Positions 57,126-64,000 of a stretch of DNA of 64,000 bases are shown piece by piece. This stretch comes from Emergomyces orientalis. Lineage: Eukaryota; Ascomycota; Eurotiomycetes; Onygenales; Ajellomycetaceae. The notes below the pieces were generated by a model. That model saw only the letters and a program-made list of their open reading frames with translations. It searched no databases and was not told where the DNA came from. The stretch is taken from positions 185,857 to 249,856 of the forward strand of contig MOWL01000094.1 in the NCBI GenBank assembly GCA_002110485.1, in the 5' to 3' direction. Made by a program: the position numbers and the translations under genes. Position 1 is the stretch's first letter. Each line of letters starts with the position of its first letter.

Positions 57126-57391
57126 TGTGGTGGGGAATCTCGGCGTGGTATTACTTTTCGCCGAGACCGCCTCATATATTTGTTTGGCATGGCTGCCTCA
57201 TATTCCCATTATCTTTTGACACACGTGTGGATTCGGCGAAGATTGATTGTACGCAGAGCAGTGAGATTGCTCCTTTTTGATTGTGTGATTTGATATGTGA
57301 TTGATTGCTTGTTCTTCTTCTATATTTGAATCTCCTACGTGTTCTTTTGTATTGCTATTTGGATAGCTCGTTGAATAGAATATTGTATACA
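57126..57391 (+). repeat. Candidate 5' LTR of Gypsy-E
   Basis: Proposed from TGTGGTGGGG to TTGTATACA (266 bp), after the end of Gypsy-D gag. It contains a perfect stem TCTCGGCG/CGCCGAGA (57138-57145 and 57159-57166). No partner LTR is in the window, so both ends are guesses from TG...CA ends. The leader after it (CGGCGAACTTACC) does not show a standard TGG primer site. Confidence 0.4.
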
Positions 57392-57500
57392 CGGCGAACT
57401 TACCAACCTCCTTACAATCCCGCTGCTCCTGCCCACGTGCCGCCAAAAGCGCACAACCCCTTATTCCACTTCATTGGCGTCCCTGGGAAGGCAATTCAAA

Positions 57501-60467
57501 ATGGATGGGCAGGTGGTAGCTACGACTGATATGATTTCTCTCAACATTTTGTCTTTTCTGCTTTTGTTGAGCATTCTTTTCAATAGTGTTCATTTGTGGA
57601 AGCCTCTGATTGGCCGATATGGCCGATATCGACAGTGGATAATGAAGGATGCGAGCGAACGCCCCACTGATAAGCTCAATTTGAATACCCATACCCCTAT
57701 TCAACAAATGAAAGAAGAGAGAAATGTTGAGAAAAGTGATAAGAAAAAAGACCTTCAGCAAAAAGATCTAAAGTGGATGTTGAAATTCCTTCTCTTTCTT
57801 GAGGATTTGAGATTTGAATATAAAAAGGATATTGATATTGATAGTATTGTTGAACTCTTTCTCTTATGTGAACAGAAGTCTTTTGTGCGTTCCTTTCTTT
57901 CTCAATATATGTCTTCCAAGCATTCTCGGTCGGATTCTATTGCCCATCGTCAAACTCAGTCAGGAAAGGTCTCTGCAGCGCCCCCGAAAATAGAAGTTAG
58001 CAAAGAGAAGACAGAAGCTAGCAAAGAAAAGATGACTACACCCACTACTACCTCGTCCGGTCAGCCGACTCCCAATAGTGGACTGCCATATCAACGTCTT
58101 GTCATGCCGATGCCGATTCCTGGAGCACCTGGAGCCCCATTCTTTGATGGGAGAAACATTACTGCTTTTGTTGATCGATATGAGGCAATGTGCACCTTGC
58201 ATTTCGTTGCAGGAATCGATGCTCTGGCGGTATTACGGAACTATTGTACCATGGAACTGCAGGGCCATATCGATCAGCTTGTCTTGGATCATAAGACATG
58301 GGAAATGGTTAAAAAGCAGTTGCTTGCCGATTTCTGGCGCGAAGATGCTCACCAACAGATGTATAATCAATCTTACCTCCATGCATTGTGCAACAAAACC
58401 CATTCTACCAGCCAGGAGATCCTCGTCTACTGCCGTCAATTCCGCGCAGTTGCGATGCCTCTCATTTGCAAGAATGAATTGCAACAATCTCTTGCTTGTA
58501 TCTGGTTTCTTCAAGGACTTTCAGAAGGTATTCGTGAAAAAGCTTTCCGCACTGCTGGATTTGATAAGGTTAGTCAATCTGGATGGGAACTGCCGAAGAT
58601 CTGCGATGCTGTGTCTCAAATGCAGAAGACAAAGGAAGAGATTGCACGAGTTCTGGCACCTGATGTTTTCCCCAACTCTATTCCATCGATGCAGCCGTCT
58701 GCTCAGCCCGTGTTTAATCCGCCCACATTGAATGTGCCTGTGCCGACCGCTTCGGCGATGCCTGCTCCGGATGCGAAAACACAGAATCCGAGTGATAACA
58801 TTCTTGAGAACCTTGTCAACCGAATGGACGCGTTATCTCTGGCGATCGCTGGCATTCAAAACCAGGGAAACATGCAGCAAAATGTGACTGCTCCAAAGGT
58901 TCTTCTTACTCGAGGACGTGATCCTGCATTGGATTTGCCAAATGTGTCTTACTATGGAACTCAACGTGGACCTGGAGGCCCGTCTCGATCTCGATCTGGA
59001 AGCTTTGTTCAATACGATCGACCGCCGATGTCATGCTGGGGTTGCGGAGATTCAAACCATATGCTTCCAAATTGCTTAGCAATCGGCCGGCTCATCGATC
59101 AGGGCAAGATTCATCGGAATATGATTGGAGAATACTATGAGGGTAATGTGATGAGAAAAGGCCCGAAGATTGCTGTCAACCGACTTGAGCCCCATATTGT
59201 TACAATTGAACGACTTTTGAAGCAAATGGCTGCACCGCCGACTGTCCCAACCGCGGATAAACTTCGGAATGATGGTAGTATCCGGGTATTTCCTGACGGA
59301 TCCCCGATGCCATCGGTGAATGCCGTAAGCATATGTGATATTGGATTTGATAGTGGCCCTGAGGAAGGTGATATGACCGATAGTGAGATGGAGGAGATTG
59401 TTAGTGTAATGGCTGCTTCCACTTCTACTGAGAAGGATAAGGCCTCTTCTATGAATAAAAATCAAGCAACGCTTTCCGGACGAATTGAGAAGGAGAAGAG
59501 ACTGCCAACAACACATTCTCGGCGCAATGGCAGGTATTCAGATGGGAAATCAGTTTCTTTTGCTCAAGATGTGATCTCTGCTTCACAGGAAGATGATGAG
59601 GATGATAATTCTCAACCTCTCCATGATGAACAGCTTCAGGGCGGAAGTCCAAAGCTCGGAGACGGTGGAATTGTCCCAGATTCAGAAATGGCAGATGCTC
59701 CGCAGATTCAGAAGAAAACTGTTCTCTGCAGGCCTCGGAAACTCAAAGGGCCAAAGCTTTCTGCAGAAATGAAGAATAAAGACAATATGGCGATCGCGAC
59801 GCGGCGAATATTTGAGAAGATCATGCGCCAAGAAATCGGCGGAATTCAGATTAAAGATCTCATGGCATGCTCCACCCAACTCCAGCACATGTTCTTTCAA
59901 AATCTTCCCATCGAAGTTCAACAGCATATGATTCGGGATGATGCAGCCACCGTTGCCCTGGTTCAACCTGGCACTTCTGTTGCTGAGTATAATCCTCGTT
60001 GGAATCTCGTTTCGGTTGGACACATCAAGTTCACTGTCGGAATTGGAAAGGGGGAAACTGAGGCGATATTTGATGGAGGTGCGGAAATTAACTGTCTTGT
60101 TGAAAGAACTGCGTTAGATCTCGGTCTCATCATTCAAAGGGATGCTGTCAAACCTATTCTTGGAGCTGGGGGTCAGCAGAGTGGTGTCATTGGAATCTGC
60201 AAGGATGTTCCTGTTCGCCTTGGATCTGTTATGGTGCCTCAGACATTCTTCATCATGGAACGCGGTTCTCATGATTGCATTCTCGGCCGACCATATGAAA
60301 ACGCGACGCGTTTGGCAAGAACTACAGATAACAAAGGCGGTGTTCTTGTTCACGTTTTTGATCCGAAGGATGAGAAGAATCAGGTGTCTTTTCTTGGTTA
60401 TTCTCCCGGCGACCATGGAGATCGAAAGTTAGATGATCTTCGTGGCAAAGTGCAGACTTTAAACTAG
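57501..60467 (+). CDS. gag: Gypsy-E gag with fused protease
   Basis: 988 residues from the ATG at 57501 (context AAAATGG) to TAG 60465-60467. An upstream in-frame TTG at 57474 was not taken as the start. Residues about 11-33 form a hydrophobic stretch (MISLNILSFLLLLSILF) like a membrane anchor. Capsid-like gag starts near residue 205 (APFFDGRNITAFVDRYEAM). The zinc knuckle CWGCGDSNHMLPNC at residue 512 is a canonical CX2CX4HX4C. The C-terminal aspartic protease has FDGGAEINCLV (Asp at about 858) and DCILGRPY. The residue after Asp is Gly rather than Thr or Ser. The last sense codons, TTA AAC, form the frameshift site that leads into pol. Acidic low-complexity linkers lie between the knuckle and the protease. 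Confidence 0.92.
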   Translation: MDGQVVATTDMISLNILSFLLLLSILFNSVHLWKPLIGRYGRYRQWIMKDASERPTDKLNLNTHTPIQQMKEERNVEKSDKKKDLQQKDLKWMLKFLLFLEDLRFEYKKDIDIDSIVELFLLCEQKSFVRSFLSQYMSSKHSRSDSIAHRQTQSGKVSAAPPKIEVSKEKTEASKEKMTTPTTTSSGQPTPNSGLPYQRLVMPMPIPGAPGAPFFDGRNITAFVDRYEAMCTLHFVAGIDALAVLRNYCTMELQGHIDQLVLDHKTWEMVKKQLLADFWREDAHQQMYNQSYLHALCNKTHSTSQEILVYCRQFRAVAMPLICKNELQQSLACIWFLQGLSEGIREKAFRTAGFDKVSQSGWELPKICDAVSQMQKTKEEIARVLAPDVFPNSIPSMQPSAQPVFNPPTLNVPVPTASAMPAPDAKTQNPSDNILENLVNRMDALSLAIAGIQNQGNMQQNVTAPKVLLTRGRDPALDLPNVSYYGTQRGPGGPSRSRSGSFVQYDRPPMSCWGCGDSNHMLPNCLAIGRLIDQGKIHRNMIGEYYEGNVMRKGPKIAVNRLEPHIVTIERLLKQMAAPPTVPTADKLRNDGSIRVFPDGSPMPSVNAVSICDIGFDSGPEEGDMTDSEMEEIVSVMAASTSTEKDKASSMNKNQATLSGRIEKEKRLPTTHSRRNGRYSDGKSVSFAQDVISASQEDDEDDNSQPLHDEQLQGGSPKLGDGGIVPDSEMADAPQIQKKTVLCRPRKLKGPKLSAEMKNKDNMAIATRRIFEKIMRQEIGGIQIKDLMACSTQLQHMFFQNLPIEVQQHMIRDDAATVALVQPGTSVAEYNPRWNLVSVGHIKFTVGIGKGETEAIFDGGAEINCLVERTALDLGLIIQRDAVKPILGAGGQQSGVIGICKDVPVRLGSVMVPQTFFIMERGSHDCILGRPYENATRLARTTDNKGGVLVHVFDPKDEKNQVSFLGYSPGDHGDRKLDDLRGKVQTLN

Positions 60468-63400
60468 ATATGCTGAGTCCGATTGATCTTTGCGATGTTG
60501 AATGTGGTGGGCAAAGAAATGATATCAGATTCAGCGATCGCGATGTGGATAGCGGGGCAAATATTCTGCCGTGTTTTGAAAGCGGTGTGGGTGCGTCAGC
60601 CAATCAGACTTTTGGCGGCCCCGGGCCGCCAAAAGATTCAGCCAATCAGAGAACGCCGCCCCAAAACGCCCGAGAACCTCACAGGTTTTTCCCCGCCATC
60701 CTACATCAACAATTTTACCCGTCTACACATTCATCTTTTCCTTTCTCTAATTATTCAATATCCGAATCACGCCGTGTTCGTGGTGTGCAGCTTCATGATT
60801 TGTCTTTATATGCTTCTTCACGATCTTCTCCTCGATCGCGCGGTCCAGTCGTTGCGACATTATACAAGCGAAAAGCCGATAAGATTCAACCTCTCGATGT
60901 GCCAACTACAGGTGGCGGGATTCCCGGCGGAACAGATAAGTGGAGAGAAATTCGCCAACAATGGTTCAAAGACAATGTGATTCCGGAGCAGGATCCGCCT
61001 TCGCCCTACGATCATTTCATTACACCCCGTTTCTCCGATTGCCCGCGAGGTTCGCGACTCACAGAGGAAAGGATCAAGAATCTGCGGATCGGATCGATGC
61101 TCACCCCACAGGAACGCGAACTTTTGATTGAGATTCTGCTTAGAAGAGAAAAAGCCCTCGCGTGGAGTTTTAAGGATTGCGGAACGCTTGCAAAAGAAGT
61201 CTCTCCACCTGTCAAGATTCGCGTTGCTCCGCATAAAGCATGGCAAGCGGCAGGATTTCCTATTCCTCGAAAGCTCGTCCCTACAATCATCAATATGCTT
61301 CGCGAACGCGTTGATTCTGGAGTTTATGAACATTGCCATGGTCCGTATCGAAATAAGTGGTTCCTCGTCAAGAAGAAAGAAGCTGGGAAATATCGCATTG
61401 TCAACGCGTGCATGGACATGAACGCTGTCACTATTCGCGATGCGTATATTCCACCTAGTGCGGACGCGTTTGCTGAGGATTTCGCGGGAATGAAGATAAC
61501 GAGCATGATGGATTTCTTTTCTGGATATGATCAAGTTCCTTTACACGAAGACAGCCGAGATATGACAGCTTTCCTTACCCCGATCGGGTTGCTTCGTCAG
61601 ACAGCACTGCCACAAGGCGCGACGAATTCTATTGCGCAGTTCTGCCGAATCATGGCACGCATTCTTCGATCGAACATACCGCATCAAGCAGACAATTTTA
61701 TGGATGATATTGGTGTGAAAGGCCCGCGGACGCGTTACAATGATGAAGAAGTGATGCCAGGTATTCGGAAATTTGTCCTGGAGCATCTGCAAAACTTAGA
61801 TGCCACCCTCATCAGCATAGAACTCGCGGACACGTGTATCCAGGTTGGAAAGTCAGAATTCGCCTGCTCCGGTATGGTTCTAGTCGGATATGTTGTGGAT
61901 GCTGACGGCAGGCGCCCCGAAGCTGCGAAAATCGTCAAAATCGTTGAGTGGCCGGATCCGACAGATGTCACGGGTGCCCGAGCTTTCTTAGGTGTTTGCG
62001 TTTACTATGGAATATGGATTCCGAATTTCGCTATCATTTCTATACCTATCTATATTCTATTCAAGAAGAACATTCCTTTTACCTGGGGTCTTGAACAAGT
62101 GAATGCAATGGCAATTTTGAAGAATGCCCTGACAACTGCCCCTGCACTTTGCTGCATTGATTATTCTGAAGATGCCGGTGATATCGTGATGGCCACGGAT
62201 GCCTGTCTTGAAGGATGGGGTGGAACGCTCAGCCAACGGGATAAATTGAATGGAAAGCTACACCCTTGCCGATATGAGAGCGGAATCTGGAGCCCCGCCG
62301 AAGCAAAATATGATGCAGGAAAGCGAGAATGCCGCGCTGTGCTCAAGATGCTAAAGAAATGCCGTTATTACCTGTATGGCGTTCACTTTATTCTGGAAAC
62401 CGACGCGAAGACTCTAGTGGCACAGCTCAATCGATCTGCCACTGACCTGCCTGGTGCTCTCGTTACTGGCTGGCTTGCCTGGATTCGGATGTTTGATTTC
62501 GAAGTTCGACATGTGCCTGGTCGGAAGCATACTGCTGCAGATGGGCTATCTCGTCGACCTCCTGCTGAGGGTGAGGTTCCTGAGGATCAAGATATCGATG
62601 ATTTCATAGATGCAGAACTCAACTATATTAGTGTTGCATCTTTGACGGTTCCTGATTTCGATGTCAGCGGCGTGGATGCTTCCGAGTCATCGGGTGTGCG
62701 TGTTCTTTCGCCTGATTATTCTGATCGCAGCGAATCAATTGCGAGGTTTCTCACCACCATGAAGCGGCCGGATGATATACCACGTTCCGTCTTTTCTAAA
62801 TGGCGCAAGCATGCACTTCGATATATCGTCCAAGGTCAACATCTATTCCGACGATCAGGCAAGGGAATTCCTCTGAGACGCGTGGTTGATAACTCATCTG
62901 AGCAAAAGGATATCGTTGCTCGGATGCATGATGAATCTGGTCATAAGGGCCGCGAGGCCACAAACCACAAGATCACGCAGCGATATTGGTGGGAAGGTAT
63001 CTGGAAAGCCGTCAAGAATTATTGCAAAAGCTGCACAGTGTGCCAGCTGAGGGATGGCGCTCGCTTGGAAGAACCACTATATCCAACAAGCCGCAATTAT
63101 CTATGGGACAAGTGGTGTATCGATGTTGTCAAGTTTCCGAAGAACCGAGGCAAGCGATGTGCTGTTATTGCTCGGAATGATCTCACTGGCTGGGTGGAAG
63201 GCCGCCCTCTCGCTCGTGGAACAGCTGAGAACGTGGCGCAATTCATCTATGAGAATATCATTTGCCGACACGGCTGCTTTCGGGAATTAGTGTGTGATGG
63301 CGGGCCGGAGAATCAAAAATGGACTAAGATTCTCACCGCCAAATATCGTGTTAATCAAATAACCATCTCACCATACAATGCGAAGGCTAATGGCATGGTC

Positions 63401-64000
63401 GAACGCGGTCACCGCCCGATATCCGATGCGCTTTCAAAGCTAGCTGCAGATGGAAGAAGCTGGGTTAATCATTTCCATTCTGCGCTATGGGCAGATCGCG
63501 TCACCATTCGGCAATCTACTGGTGAAACCCCGTTCCGCCTGCAATATGGCTACGATGCTATCCTTCCAATAGAGCTTGACGTTCCAACTTGGCAAACACT
63601 TCCCTGGCAGACAGTGCAATCCCGTGCTGATTTGATATATATGCGTATTCGACAATTGGAAAAGAGAGATGAAGATCTGGAGGAGGCCGCTCATCACCTG
63701 CGCCGTGCGAGAGAGAAGAACCGAGATCTATTTGATGAAACTAAGCAATTAGTCCGAGAACCATTGCAGATAAGTGATTTGGTGCTTTTGCATGATACCA
63801 AGCTAGAAACGTCCTATTCTGCCAAGCTCAACTTCCGATGGCTGGGCCCGTATCGAATCCGAGAAGCAAACCATGAGAAAGGGACCTATCATCTGGAAGA
63901 GCTGGATGGTTCGCCGTTTCGAAATACTACTGCAGGTAATAGGTTAAAAAGGTTCTATCTCCGAGACAATCAAATGCCGGTTGCAGAGAATAATATCAAT
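60437..64000 (+). CDS. pol: Gypsy-E pol: RT, RNase H and integrase (open at the window end)
   Basis: This frame is -1 relative to gag. It is open from 60437, has an ATG at 60470, and contains no stop to 64000, giving 1177 codons from that ATG. RT has KWFLVKKK, YRIVNACMDMN, LPQGATNSIAQF and the active-site box FMDD at about residue 410, counted from 60470. RNase H has MATDACLEGWGGTLSQ, ECRAVLKML and ETDAKTL. Integrase has its zinc site starting HDESGHKG near residue 820, then CKSCTVC, with catalytic Asp about 885, Asp 943 and Glu 978. The last two are exactly 35 apart, the standard D-D35-E. A GPY/F-like segment follows (WLGPYRIREA). The likely product is a gag-pol fusion made by -1 frameshifting. 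The true C-terminus, and any chromodomain, lie beyond the window. Confidence 0.93.
60458..60535 (+). promoter_or_regulatory. -1 ribosomal frameshift signal between gag and pol
   Basis: TTTAAAC at 60458-60464 is in the exact X XXY YYZ phase of gag (T TTA AAC, then the TAG stop). A 7-nt spacer is followed by a stem of GCTGAGTC (60472-60479) with GATTCAGC (60528-60535), 8 pairs with one G-U. Inside it a second 7-bp stem is formed by TCTTTGC (60487-60493) and GCAAAGA (60511-60517). After slippage the pol frame is open. TTTAAAC is one of the strongest known slippery heptamers. Confidence 0.85.

Larger units (their letters stand above)
57126..64000 (+). mobile_element. Gypsy-E: apparently intact Ty3/gypsy element, 3' end outside the window
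   Basis: Candidate 5' LTR (57126-57391), leader (57392-57500), gag-protease ORF (57501-60467) and pol ORF (open to the window edge) with RT, RNase H and integrase. No stops interrupt either ORF, and CpG is common in the coding part, unlike Gypsy-A to -C. It belongs to the group whose RT box is followed by KGP (FMDDIGVKGP). It looks recent and potentially active. Confirmation needs the 3' LTR to the right. Confidence 0.9.

Noticed and set aside
57474..57500. Start of Gypsy-E gag at 57474
   Set aside because: The codon there is TTG. The first in-frame ATG, in good context, is 57501.
1..64000. CRISPR arrays, tRNA or rRNA genes
   Set aside because: No regularly spaced short repeats, cloverleaf or rRNA-like segments were seen. 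The only tRNA-related strings are the primer-binding sites.

Overview
The window is nuclear DNA of a filamentous fungus, most likely a Pezizomycotina ascomycete. Evidence: a GAF-containing hybrid histidine kinase of the filamentous-fungal type, an F-box gene with short GT-AG introns (62-124 bp) with a CTAAC-type branch point where one could be recognised, chromodomain Ty3/gypsy elements, Ty1/copia elements and Tad-like LINEs. No species can be named from the sequence alone. About 85 percent of the window is retrotransposon and only two host genes are visible.

Layout. 1-4834: two inverted gypsy fragments of one family (A into B). 4835-21350: LINE-1 on the minus strand, split by Copia-1 (5689-16902), which is itself split by the youngest element, Copia-2 (9411-15112, identical LTRs). 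21351-30013: the host island, with a hybrid histidine kinase (22173-26237, minus, 3 exons) and an F-box gene (28033-29849, minus, 4 exons). The 5' side of the F-box gene abuts a copia LTR. 30014-36085: a copia RNase H remnant cut by full-length LINE-2. 36100-37004: an inverted-repeat-bounded interval holding a LINE 3' UTR scrap and a probable solo LTR. 37008-46197: an AT-rich, almost CpG-free block with LINE-3 (ORF2 nearly intact), truncated LINE-4 and a gypsy gag piece (D). 46198-57018: Gypsy-C with both LTRs and a GTCAG target duplication, split by Copia-3 (49226-54297). 57126-64000: Gypsy-E, intact over the visible part, with gag and pol joined by a textbook -1 frameshift site; its 3' end lies outside the window.

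Insertion order is readable from target duplications. LINE-1 came before Copia-1, which came before Copia-2. Gypsy-D gag came before Gypsy-C, which came before Copia-3. Gypsy-B came before Gypsy-A. Most old copies carry in-frame stops that are nearly all TGA at Trp or Arg positions. Comparing Copia-1 with Copia-3 shows why: the differences are almost all transitions at CpG and CpC, not the CpA of classical Neurospora RIP.

The most notable signals are the gag-pol frameshift cassette of Gypsy-E, the CpG/CpC mutation signature, the CpG-free but open LINE-3, copia copies that seem to have transposed while already carrying shared lesions, the conserved ATGA overlap joining the two LINE ORFs, and the LTR placed just upstream of the F-box gene. 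All gene models are manual readings. The start codons given are ATGs chosen from context.
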